Positions 18,355 through 25,743 of a stretch of 64,000 nt of DNA are shown here, in pieces. How positions within the stretch are numbered: the stretch's first letter is position 1; every line of letters starts with the position of its first letter. The stretch spans positions 434,001 to 498,000 of the forward strand of contig NZ_JAVALZ010000002.1 in assembly GCF_030730865.1 (NCBI RefSeq). Reading direction: 5' to 3'. Under the pieces are notes generated by a model, which was not told where the DNA came from, did no database searches, and saw nothing but the letters and a program-made list of their open reading frames with translations. The position numbers and the translations under genes were made by a program. The stretch is from Uliginosibacterium sp. 31-16 (GTDB taxonomy: Bacteria; Pseudomonadota; Gammaproteobacteria; Burkholderiales; Rhodocyclaceae).

Positions 18355-18801
18355 TCAGCCCTGGATATCGGGCTCTACAAGATTCGCCAGCTGCGCCAGC
18401 GATTCCTGCCAGCCCAGGTAACACATCTCGACCGGGATCGCCTCGGGAATCCCCTCCTGCACGATCTGCAGCTCGGTGCCGCAGGCCACCTGCTTCAGGG
18501 TCACCGTCACCAGCATCGCGCCGGGCAGGTTCGGATCGTCAAATCTGTCGGTGTAGCGCAGCAACTCACCGGGCCGCAGCTCCAGATATTCGCCGCCAAA
18601 AGAATGTGTCTGCCCGGTCGTGAAGTTCTCGAAGGACATCCTGAAACCACCGCCGACACGCGCATCCATGTGGGCCACCTTGCAGACAAAGCCGTAGGGT
18701 GGAATCCACTTGGCGAGGGCCTCTGCGTGCACAAAGGCGCGATAGATCTTCTCCGGGCTGCAACGCAGCACGCGGTGAAGCTGAACAGTTCCGGTTGGCA
18801 T
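18355..18801 (-). CDS. SRPBCC (AHSA1-type) domain protein
   Basis: LHRVLRCSPEKIYRAFVHAEALAKWIPPYGF is the typical N-terminal segment, followed by DARVGGGFRMSF and the C-terminal GWQESLAQLANLVE helix. Length 148 aa. A GAGAGAGAAAA site precedes the ATG. It is 22 bp upstream of the GFA gene. Ligand unknown. Confidence 0.87.
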   Translation of the reverse strand: MPTGTVQLHRVLRCSPEKIYRAFVHAEALAKWIPPYGFVCKVAHMDARVGGGFRMSFENFTTGQTHSFGGEYLELRPGELLRYTDRFDDPNLPGAMLVTVTLKQVACGTELQIVQEGIPEAIPVEMCYLGWQESLAQLANLVEPDIQG

Positions 18802-18861
18802 GTTTTCTCTCTCTATTCGGATTGGGTTAGATTGGGTTGATAGCGCAAACGTGCCGCCGTT

Positions 18862-19362
18862 CTATGCCGGCTGGCGCGATGCGCGTGAAAGGTAATCCGC
18901 CAGACGCCCCAAGGTCTGCTTGCCGCCTTCAATGGCACCGAACTCGCGCACCACCAGCTCGCGCGCCTGTGCCGAATCAAAGACCATGCAGATGGTCAGG
19001 CGTGTCTGCGTGTTGCCAAGATCCTCGAAAGTCCAGGTGGCGACGAAGTTCACCGCAGGCCCATCCTCCCGGACTCCTTCATGAGCGTAGACGATTCGTT
19101 CGGGCGCAACGACCTCTCTGAAAACGCTGTTATTCGGATAGTTCGTGCCATCCGGCCCGTGCAGGGTGTGGTCCCACACACCGCCGACACGCACATCCAT
19201 TTTCCTGATCGTCATCGTAAAGCCGTTCGGCCCCCACCAGTGCCCGACCTGCTGCGGGTCCGTCATCGCGGCCCACACCAGTTCGCGCGGTGCTTCCAGC
19301 ACCCGCTCGATGCGGATTTCGTTCGGCGCTCCGGTCAGCTCCCTGCTCTCTGTCGTATTCAT
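18862..19362 (-). CDS. SRPBCC (AHSA1-type) domain protein, first structural gene after arsR-like
   Basis: ERVLEAPRELVWAAMTDPQQVGHWWGPNGF, KMDVRVGGVWDHTLHGPDG and the C-terminal GKQTLGRLADYLS identify the family. ATG at 19362 is chosen because GAGGGAG lies nine bases upstream; in-frame ATGs at 19389 and 19404 would overlap or touch the regulator gene. Length 166 aa. In many bacteria an ArsR repressor is paired with exactly this type of protein. Ligand unknown. Confidence 0.87.
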   Translation of the reverse strand: MNTTESRELTGAPNEIRIERVLEAPRELVWAAMTDPQQVGHWWGPNGFTMTIRKMDVRVGGVWDHTLHGPDGTNYPNNSVFREVVAPERIVYAHEGVREDGPAVNFVATWTFEDLGNTQTRLTICMVFDSAQARELVVREFGAIEGGKQTLGRLADYLSRASRQPA

Positions 19363-19403
19363 GCTCACAGCTCCCTCAAGTTCCGGCATGTCGCCGATCT
19401 GCA

Positions 19404-19742
19404 TCACGTTCTTGTCTGTCCAGCCTGCAAATCCCGCAAATAATCTTCCAGCCGGTCCAGGCGCTGCTCCCAGAATTGCCGGTACTGCTCGATCCAGCCC
19501 GCCGCCTCCTGCAAGGGTTTGGCCTCCAGCTTGCACGGTCGCCACTGCGCCTGCCGTCCCTGCGAAACCAGCCCGGCGCGCTGCAGTACCTTCAGATGCT
19601 TGGTCACCGCCGGCAGGCTCATCGCAAACGGCTCGGCCAGCGCCGAAACGCTGCTCTCGCCCAGCGCCAGCCGGGCCAGGATGGCGCGGCGCGTCGGGTC
19701 TGCCAAAGCAGCAAAGGTGGCACTCAGTTCATCACGCGGCAT
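19404..19742 (-). CDS. ArsR-family transcriptional regulator of the SRPBCC operon
   Basis: Small winged-helix repressor: FAALADPTRRAILARLALGE, then SVSALAEPFAMSLPAVTKHLKVLQRAGLV as the recognition helix region. No metal-binding cysteine pair is visible, so it is the SdpR/PyeR-like non-metal branch. ATG 19742 is chosen; a GTG two codons earlier (19748) is possible. It heads an operon of six genes on the minus strand with gaps of 2 to 60 bp and probably represses it. Confidence 0.9.
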   Translation of the reverse strand: MPRDELSATFAALADPTRRAILARLALGESSVSALAEPFAMSLPAVTKHLKVLQRAGLVSQGRQAQWRPCKLEAKPLQEAAGWIEQYRQFWEQRLDRLEDYLRDLQAGQTRT

Positions 19743-19758
19743 GATCACGGAAAGATTA

Positions 19759-19775
19759 TTTAACCAGTTGGTAAA
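19759..19775. promoter_or_regulatory. Probable ArsR operator
   Basis: TTTAACCAGTTGGTAAA is an imperfect palindrome (TTTA-CCA / TGG-TAAA arms, one inserted base) 17 bp upstream of the regulator start codon. This TTTAACCA-type sequence resembles sites of ArsR proteins paired with SRPBCC genes. Confidence 0.5.
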
Positions 19776-20226
19776 TTAGTCTGCGTGACAAGGCCTGTCA
19801 ACCCGGTCAGCGCATGGGGAAAAGCCCTTCTTCGGGCAAGGCCTGCCTCACTATTGCAGACGCGCACGGCCCGGCAACCCGGAGCACCGCATGGGATGGG
19901 CCTCTGCAGACAGGCAGGCTGAAGAAGTCCGCCAGCAGCGGCTTTTCAGAACGGACGCGCCGCGATCCTTGCCAGAAGAGGGTCTTCAGACAGCCTCCAC
20001 CTGGCAATCGTCAGCGCCAGAGCGGAATTCCGGACGGGATCATCCATGGAATCCAGCCAGCACCCCGGGAACGAACACAAGCAATTGGTTTGAAAGGAAA
20101 TTTCGGTGAATTCGTCAATTATTAAAACAATCGAATCAACTTGCCGAATGCCCATTTCTGGCAGGAGAATGCGCGGTGCAAGCCTCTTGCACACACAAGA
20201 ACAGACCCATTCACTGGAGACAAACC
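19776..20226. other. Gene-free region with hairpin repeats and the pectate lyase leader
   Basis: No credible gene. About 19810-20010 is filled with the intact hairpin above and degraded copies. About 20080-20226 is AT-richer and precedes the pectate lyase start, so it probably holds its promoter; no clear -35/-10 pair could be assigned. Confidence 0.5.
19919..19949. repeat. Dispersed intergenic hairpin copy, inverted orientation
   Basis: CTGAAGAAG (19919-19927) pairs with CTTTTCAG (19942-19949) with one mismatch; inside is CCGC-CAGCA-GCGG. Degenerate relatives flank it at about 19815-19915 and 19980-20000. Confidence 0.75.
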
Positions 20227-20955
20227 ATGTACAGCAAGCTTCTTCTGAGCCTGTGCCTCGCCACGGCGCTCACTTCGGCTTCGGCCACCACCACGATTTC
20301 CGGCACCAAGGATTACGGCGGCGCCACCGTCGGCACCTCCTGCGACGGACAATCCGAATCCCAACAGCCGGTGTTCGTCCTGCAGGACGGCGCCAGCCTC
20401 AAGAACGTGCACCTCAAGAAAGGCGCTGCGGCCGACGGCGTGCATTGTCTGGGCAACTGCACGCTGACCAATGTCGTCTGGGACGGCGTCTGCGAAGATG
20501 CCGCCACCATGAAGGGCGGCTCGGGCAAGGTCATGAACGTCGTCGGCGGTTCGGCCACAAAAGCCGATGACAAGGTCTTCCAGCACAACGGCAAAGGCAG
20601 CACCATCAAGCTGAGCGACTTCCAGACCTACGACCGCATCCAGCGTCTGTGGGCGTCGTGCGGTGACTGCTCGAGCAACGGCGGTCCGCGCTATCTGGTG
20701 GCAACCGGCGTGACCATCAATGGCCCGGTCGTGAAGCCGGATGGCGTGACCGCCGGCTATGTGTTGCGCCTGAACCAGAACTACGGCGACAAAGCCACCG
20801 TGCGCAGCATGAAGATCAAGGGCTACAAGCTTGGCTCGCCCAAGGTCTGCGTGCAGGCCATCGGCGTGCAGCCCGGCGAAAAGCAGGTCAACAAGGGCGA
20901 ATTCTGGAACACCGCCTACTGCGACATTTCCAAGACTGACGTCAAGGCATTCTGA
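20227..20955 (+). CDS. Pectate lyase, PL3 family, secreted
   Basis: Cleaves polygalacturonate by beta-elimination outside the cell. The signal peptide is MYSKLLLSLCLATALTSAS with cleavage near ASA-TT. The mature protein carries the PL3 parallel beta-helix signature DGVHCLGNCTLTNVVWDGVC followed by EDAATMKGGSG and a C-terminal region rich in cysteines. Length 242 aa is typical. The ATG has GGAGACAAACC upstream; an earlier in-frame ATG (20176) would bury the signal peptide. It stands alone with its own terminator. Confidence 0.93.
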   Translation: MYSKLLLSLCLATALTSASATTTISGTKDYGGATVGTSCDGQSESQQPVFVLQDGASLKNVHLKKGAAADGVHCLGNCTLTNVVWDGVCEDAATMKGGSGKVMNVVGGSATKADDKVFQHNGKGSTIKLSDFQTYDRIQRLWASCGDCSSNGGPRYLVATGVTINGPVVKPDGVTAGYVLRLNQNYGDKATVRSMKIKGYKLGSPKVCVQAIGVQPGEKQVNKGEFWNTAYCDISKTDVKAF

Positions 20956-20978
20956 TCCGGCCCGATCGGCAAGCATGC

Positions 20979-21006
20979 AAAAGCCCGCGAACTCGCGGGC
21001 TTTTTT
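20979..21006 (+). terminator. Rho-independent terminator of the pectate lyase gene
   Basis: GCCCGCG (20983-20989) pairs with CGCGGGC (20994-21000), preceded by four A and followed by six T. Confidence 0.92.
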
Positions 21007-21046
21007 GTCTGAAACCATGCGGACTTTCCTGCAGACGATCCCCCGT

Positions 21047-21952
21047 TCAATCCAGCATCTCACGGATCATCGGCAAGGCGTGCTCGGCTGCCCGCACCCC
21101 CTCGGCAATCGACACCGCACTACGGTGAAAATCGGTAATGGCAATGTCCGACAGGCGCGGACGAATCAGCACATCCGCCGGCTCGCCGGCCAGCCGGCTC
21201 TGGGTGATGCGCACCTGCATGATGTTCAGGCTGGTGGCCAGCACTTCCAGCATCGACGGTGCGGCAGGCGCAGCCCCGGCCGCATCCGCCGCCGGCCTGG
21301 CAGGGCGGAAGCGCGACAGGAAACTATCGACGAGGCCATTCCCCGCCGGCACCGCCTCGGCCTGTGAAGCATTCGGCACGCGATAGCGGCGCCCGACCAG
21401 ATCCCAGTTCAGATCCACGGCGATCACGATATCCGCACCCATCGCCCGGCACAGCGATACCGGCACCGGATTCACCAACCCGCCATCCACCAGCAGCCGC
21501 CCATCACACAGCGAGGGAGTGAAGATTCCCGGCAAGGCTATCGAAGCCCGCACCGAATCCACCACCGACCCCTCCCGCAACCAGATCTCGCGGCCGCTAC
21601 TCAGATCGGTAGCCACGCAACCGAATGCCTTCGGCAGCAGCTCGATTCCCTGATCATCAAAGCGCGAGCGGAAGAATTCCACCAGTTTGCCGCCTGCCAT
21701 CAGGCCGCCGCCCATTTTCAGATCGAGAAACCCCACCACACCCTGCCAGCTCAGCTGACTGACCCAGCTCTCGAAGCGCTCCATCTCGCCCGCCGCATAC
21801 GCGGCCCCGACCATGGCGCCGATCGAAGTGCCACACACGATGTCGGGCCGGATGCCCGCCTGCTCCAGCACGCGGATCACTCCGATATGCGACCAGCCCC
21901 GCGCGGAGCCGCTCCCCAGGGCAAGACCGATGCGCGGACGATGTGGTTTCAA
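21047..21952 (-). CDS. rssA: Patatin-like phospholipase, RssA family
   Basis: Patatin fold with Ser-Asp dyad: oxyanion loop GSGSARGWSHIG, nucleophile elbow GTSIG and the Asp motif DGRLLVDGGLVNP. RssA-type start IGLALGSGSARGWSHIGVI. I chose TTG at 21952 because AGGAG lies seven bases upstream and it gives the RssA-like start LKPHRPRIGLALG; the frame is open further upstream without a site. Length 302 aa matches RssA. A lipid substrate is presumed. Confidence 0.9.
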   Translation of the reverse strand: MKPHRPRIGLALGSGSARGWSHIGVIRVLEQAGIRPDIVCGTSIGAMVGAAYAAGEMERFESWVSQLSWQGVVGFLDLKMGGGLMAGGKLVEFFRSRFDDQGIELLPKAFGCVATDLSSGREIWLREGSVVDSVRASIALPGIFTPSLCDGRLLVDGGLVNPVPVSLCRAMGADIVIAVDLNWDLVGRRYRVPNASQAEAVPAGNGLVDSFLSRFRPARPAADAAGAAPAAPSMLEVLATSLNIMQVRITQSRLAGEPADVLIRPRLSDIAITDFHRSAVSIAEGVRAAEHALPMIREMLD

Positions 21953-22040
21953 GGCAGCACTCCTGTTCTGGCGGGCGTCAGGTTGAGAGTACCGACAATA
22001 CCACCGGATGTACTGACGCAACACATGCACCGCCCGACAC

Positions 22041-22079
22041 CTGCCCTGTGACCCGCACCGGGCGGGCATCTTCAGGCAG
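22041..22079. repeat. Dispersed intergenic hairpin copy
   Basis: CTGCC (22041-22045) pairs with GGCAG (22075-22079), with partly matched middle arms; the inner stem is CCGC-ACCGG-GCGG. A degraded second copy follows at about 22100-22145. Confidence 0.7.
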
Positions 22080-22168
22080 CCAAGGCGAACAAGCCCGCCG
22101 GACGCAGGTCTTCAGGCATGCACGTCTGAAAAGCAGGCTGGATGCACGCAGACGCAGGGCATGCCATG

Positions 22169-22197
22169 AAAAAAGCCCGCCGGGTGGCGGGCTTTTT
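22169..22197 (-). terminator. Rho-independent terminator of the large lipoprotein gene
   Basis: AGCCCGCC (22174-22181) pairs with GGCGGGCT (22186-22193) with A and T tracts on both sides; it lies 46 bp beyond the minus-strand stop at 22243. Confidence 0.9.
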
Positions 22198-22242
22198 GGA
22201 TTTGCAACAGGCTGCGCGACTCGCGCAGCCATCATGCGGCCA

Positions 22243-24939
22243 TCAGTTCATTGCCGGATTCCAGTTTCTGTTGAATACCTGCGTGCGCACGCTCTTGCGA
22301 GGTGTAACTCCATTCACGACATTGTTCGGTGCAACGAGCGTGCTGAGAGTCGTGGACGTCACGATCAGGTTTTTAGCACCTGCAAAGAACAGCGTTTTGC
22401 CGTCCGGGCTGATCGCCGCATGAACCACCACAGTCTCGCAGGAAGAATCCGTGCATCCCGGGTAGGCTGTCAGGGTCTTGTAGCCAACAACCGGCAGGTT
22501 GGTCTGGCCCCCGGCTGCCACGCTCGAATCGAAGGCATAGACGCGCGGCAGCGCACTGGTGTTGTCCGGATAGGCGAGGATATACGCACGGGAGCCATCA
22601 GGGGCCATCGCTCCAGCCATCGCGTAGTAGCCGCTGTCGGGCAGTACCACATTACCCACCAGAGCAAAGGAAGCATCGCGCACCTCGCGCTGGTCGAGCA
22701 TCATGCGACGACCATCATCAGACAGACTCGTCCTGATGGAGTAATCCACACCCGCCGGGTTCGACTTGAGAAGCGGATTCGTCGCATCCAGATACAGCAG
22801 CTTCGGCAGCGGAGAAATGCTCGCACTTTGCGTGACGACCATGCGTTCGCCATCGCGCGACGTCGCCATCCATGGGCCACCGTAGAAACTGGTCATCAGA
22901 TCACTTTGTACCGGGCGTGGCTGCATGGTGCGGGTACGGTGATCAAAATAGGCCAGTTGGTTCCACCCCGAACTGGTCATCAGCCACGACCAGCCATTAT
23001 TGGTCGTCGCAATCCCTGTGCTGACATAGGTAAAGTTACGGGCGAAACCATCAGCGTGGGTCAGCGAGAAAGTGCTGGCAAGGCTGTCCGGATCAAGCAG
23101 GCGCAGCGTACCGGGCGTGGCAGTGACCATCAGGCTGTTGCCATCAGGGCTCAGGCCGGCATCCAGCACCGAAGCTACTGCAGCAGAATCAGAAACCCAG
23201 GCACTGCCGTTGAAGCGGAAACGATTAATCGCGTTATCGGTGACATTGACGGCATAGACGGACTGACGCTCGGCGTCATAGACCATGGCGCGCTTGACAC
23301 CAGTGGACGGCACAACGGCTTCAGAAAAATCAACCGGAGCCAGGCTGCGCAGCTTGGCTGACACGGCCTGGGTGCCGAGTGCATTGGGCACTTCAACAAC
23401 ATGGTTGCCTGCTGCGGACGGCGTGACCTTGAACGTAAGGTGCGCGTCATCAACCAGCGTGATCTGGGTCGGCGTGAGGCTGCCCACTTTTGTCCGCGCG
23501 GCCAGATCAGCAATGCCGGAGAAACCACGACCATAGACGTGGACCAGGGTTTCCTTCCCTGAGACCACGGAATACGGACCGAGGTAGTACACCTCAGGCA
23601 GAGCCTTGCTGACCTTGACCGTAAAACTCACCGGCGACATGTTCGCCAATGCGGGAGTGACGGTAACCGTGGCGGTCTTGCTGGAAAAATTGTCCCAGGC
23701 CGTCACGTCACTGCTGCTGACCGAATACTCAATGTTGCTGCCAGTGGCGCCGGCCGCACGCGTGAGGCTCAACCAGGACTGGTTCGAGCTGGCCGTCCAG
23801 GTAGTCGCAACGCCATTGGACTGCACGGGAACGCTGCCAAGCAGTGCTGACGCTACGGTATCGGCCTTCACATTGATATCAACAGCCGCCGGCTGGGCCA
23901 GACCGCTGCCGACCGTCAACACGACAGGCACGCTGACAGCAGTGCCGGGCGCAACGGGCGTGAAGGTAATTGTCGCTGAATAGGTGCCTTTGCTCAGTTG
24001 CGCCGCATTCGCCACCACATTGGCGCCGCTTGCGGTACGCGTAACGCTGAGCCAGGCGCTGCCGGAGGTGTATGCGGTACTGATCGTCACATCGCTTGAG
24101 CTATTCCAGCTGGGCAGCGTGACGGCGAGACTGCTGGGCGCCGAGGTCGCGCCCTCGACGAGGCCGAAGCTCAGCGAGGACGGTGTCACAGCGAGGTCCT
24201 GTTCGCCGCCGACAGGTGCCGAAACGACGTAGCTAACCGGCACAACAGTGCTCTTGCTGCCTGCACTGATGCGGACCGAGCCCGAATAGCTGCCTGAACG
24301 CCACGCTTTGGTCTTGATGGTGACAGACGTAGCTGTTTGCGTCCCGATCTCGAGCCAGTCGCCGCTGACCGCCGTTGCCGTAAATGCGGAGCTGCCGCTC
24401 GGCAGGGTAACGTCAAGCTGGCCACTGCCAGTCTGGCCACTCACCGCATTGATCGTCAGCGGCGAAGGTGTCACCTTCATGCCCGCCTTGACGGTTACCG
24501 TGTAGTTCACCGTAAGGGGTGTGCCACCGATCAGGTTGTTGCAGTAGTAGTCACTGCACGCCAGAAGCTGAACCTTGCCGGTATAAGTGCCGGCCGCGAG
24601 CCCGCTCATCGCCGAGAGAGTGAAAACCCCCTGAGTTTGAGAAACCTGTGAGAACGGGATGCTGTTCGAAATCCCCTGCCCGTCAACAACCGCTCCGACG
24701 TAAAGGGTGCCTGCATAGGTACCATGCGCCGTAACGGTCACGGACGTAGAGGCGCCGTAAATATCGCCTTCTTCATAGCTCAGCGCGATGCTGCTCTTGT
24801 CGGCAGTAAAACTGAAACCGCTGTCACCGCCCCCACCTCCGCCACCACCACCGCCTCCGCCACCTCCGCCACCACATGCAACCAGCAGCGCACTCAAGGC
24901 CAGACAGACCCCAAGGCCAAGCATTCTCCTGAAATTCAC
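22243..24939 (-). CDS. Large poly-glycine lipoprotein with Ig-like repeats and a propeller-like C-terminus
   Basis: Signal peptide with lipobox LVAC (Cys22) followed by sixteen glycines, which probably act as a flexible surface tether. Residues about 40-420 contain repeated units of about 90-100 aa with the pattern P-SLSF...G..L.VT and WLSVTR (also WLEIGT, WLSLTR), like BACON-type bacterial domains. An IPT/TIG-like segment (YYLGPYSVVSGKETLVHVYG) follows. The last 370 residues show strings such as AGLSPDGNSLMV, AAISPDGKTLFFAG and AVYD-ERQSVYAV, typical of a beta-propeller or WD40-like sensor. Length 898 aa. Function unknown; a surface-exposed binding or scaffolding role is likely. Confidence 0.85.
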   Translation of the reverse strand: MNFRRMLGLGVCLALSALLVACGGGGGGGGGGGGGGGGDSGFSFTADKSSIALSYEEGDIYGASTSVTVTAHGTYAGTLYVGAVVDGQGISNSIPFSQVSQTQGVFTLSAMSGLAAGTYTGKVQLLACSDYYCNNLIGGTPLTVNYTVTVKAGMKVTPSPLTINAVSGQTGSGQLDVTLPSGSSAFTATAVSGDWLEIGTQTATSVTIKTKAWRSGSYSGSVRISAGSKSTVVPVSYVVSAPVGGEQDLAVTPSSLSFGLVEGATSAPSSLAVTLPSWNSSSDVTISTAYTSGSAWLSVTRTASGANVVANAAQLSKGTYSATITFTPVAPGTAVSVPVVLTVGSGLAQPAAVDINVKADTVASALLGSVPVQSNGVATTWTASSNQSWLSLTRAAGATGSNIEYSVSSSDVTAWDNFSSKTATVTVTPALANMSPVSFTVKVSKALPEVYYLGPYSVVSGKETLVHVYGRGFSGIADLAARTKVGSLTPTQITLVDDAHLTFKVTPSAAGNHVVEVPNALGTQAVSAKLRSLAPVDFSEAVVPSTGVKRAMVYDAERQSVYAVNVTDNAINRFRFNGSAWVSDSAAVASVLDAGLSPDGNSLMVTATPGTLRLLDPDSLASTFSLTHADGFARNFTYVSTGIATTNNGWSWLMTSSGWNQLAYFDHRTRTMQPRPVQSDLMTSFYGGPWMATSRDGERMVVTQSASISPLPKLLYLDATNPLLKSNPAGVDYSIRTSLSDDGRRMMLDQREVRDASFALVGNVVLPDSGYYAMAGAMAPDGSRAYILAYPDNTSALPRVYAFDSSVAAGGQTNLPVVGYKTLTAYPGCTDSSCETVVVHAAISPDGKTLFFAGAKNLIVTSTTLSTLVAPNNVVNGVTPRKSVRTQVFNRNWNPAMN
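24826..24873 (-). repeat. GGN trinucleotide tract encoding 16 glycines
   Basis: 48 bp of consecutive glycine codons (GGT, GGC, GGA, GGG) directly after the lipoprotein cysteine codon. Codon usage is mixed, but the tract could still vary in length in units of 3 bp without breaking the frame. Confidence 0.85.
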
Positions 24940-25083
24940 GATAACCCCCGGTTAATTTGTTTTTTGCCAGACAAAGCGCCGCGCTGGCGCTTCAAAATCA
25001 ACAAAGCCGCAAATTCTTACAGAAATTAACTCAAATTAATCCTTCTTTAACAAAGAAACCGCTCGTTTTGTTGCATCAAGGCA

Positions 25084-25743
25084 TCACTCCACGGCTTTTT
25101 CATCGTTCTCGTGAAAGGAAGGCAATCCCCGGCCTTCCACATCCCTCCTCCGTCTCCGGTTCCATGTTGCGGCCATTGCCCAGCAGCACAGTCCGCCCAG
25201 ACTCCCTGCCAGATGGGTCAGTGGCACACTGGGCCAAGCCGTGCTGACAACGAGTGACTGCCCTGCCACGATTTCGGCGACCAGCTTCACGCCGAGCACC
25301 AGTGCGGCGAGCGGAAAAACCGGATGCCGATGCGCTTTCCACAGACCTGCCAGCGCCACCACGAACAAGGTGTTGAGCAGGCCGGACAGACCACAGTAAA
25401 ACTCCAGCCCCGGCATGGCCCACCACAGGCACACATCCACCGCCACGACACCCACCAGCGCCGCCAGCAGCATCCGCCTGCGTCCCTGCGCCTCCATCAG
25501 CCAGCCGATGATCGCCAATGCACCGATATCCCACAGTGCGTGACCCGCATCGCTGTGCACCAGATGACCGGTGAGCAGGCGCCAGACTTCACCGGAGGCG
25601 ATGGCTGCTCGGTCGAAGACCAGCGCTGCGGGGGCCGGGCCAAAGCCTGCCCACAGCAGGATGGCCAGAGCCACCGCGAGTCCGGTGAGCCACGGCAGCT
25701 CCACGCTGCCATGGCTGCTACGGATTTGCGTCAGTGCGCTCAT
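25084..25743 (-). CDS. Rhombosortase (rhomboid-family GlyGly-CTERM processing protease)
   Basis: Six hydrophobic segments. The active-site serine is S120 in FYCGLSGLLN and the histidine is H177 in THLAGSLGG; the upstream stretch EVWRLLTGHLVHSDAGHALWD is typical of rhombosortases rather than GlpG. Rhombosortases cut the GlyGly-CTERM tail of exported proteins. Length 219 aa. Its ATG overlaps the stop of the upstream gene (ATGA), and that gene encodes a protein with a matching GlyGly-CTERM tail, so enzyme and substrate are translationally coupled. A plain rhomboid protease is the main alternative. Confidence 0.82.
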   Translation of the reverse strand: MSALTQIRSSHGSVELPWLTGLAVALAILLWAGFGPAPAALVFDRAAIASGEVWRLLTGHLVHSDAGHALWDIGALAIIGWLMEAQGRRRMLLAALVGVVAVDVCLWWAMPGLEFYCGLSGLLNTLFVVALAGLWKAHRHPVFPLAALVLGVKLVAEIVAGQSLVVSTAWPSVPLTHLAGSLGGLCCWAMAATWNRRRRRDVEGRGLPSFHENDEKAVE

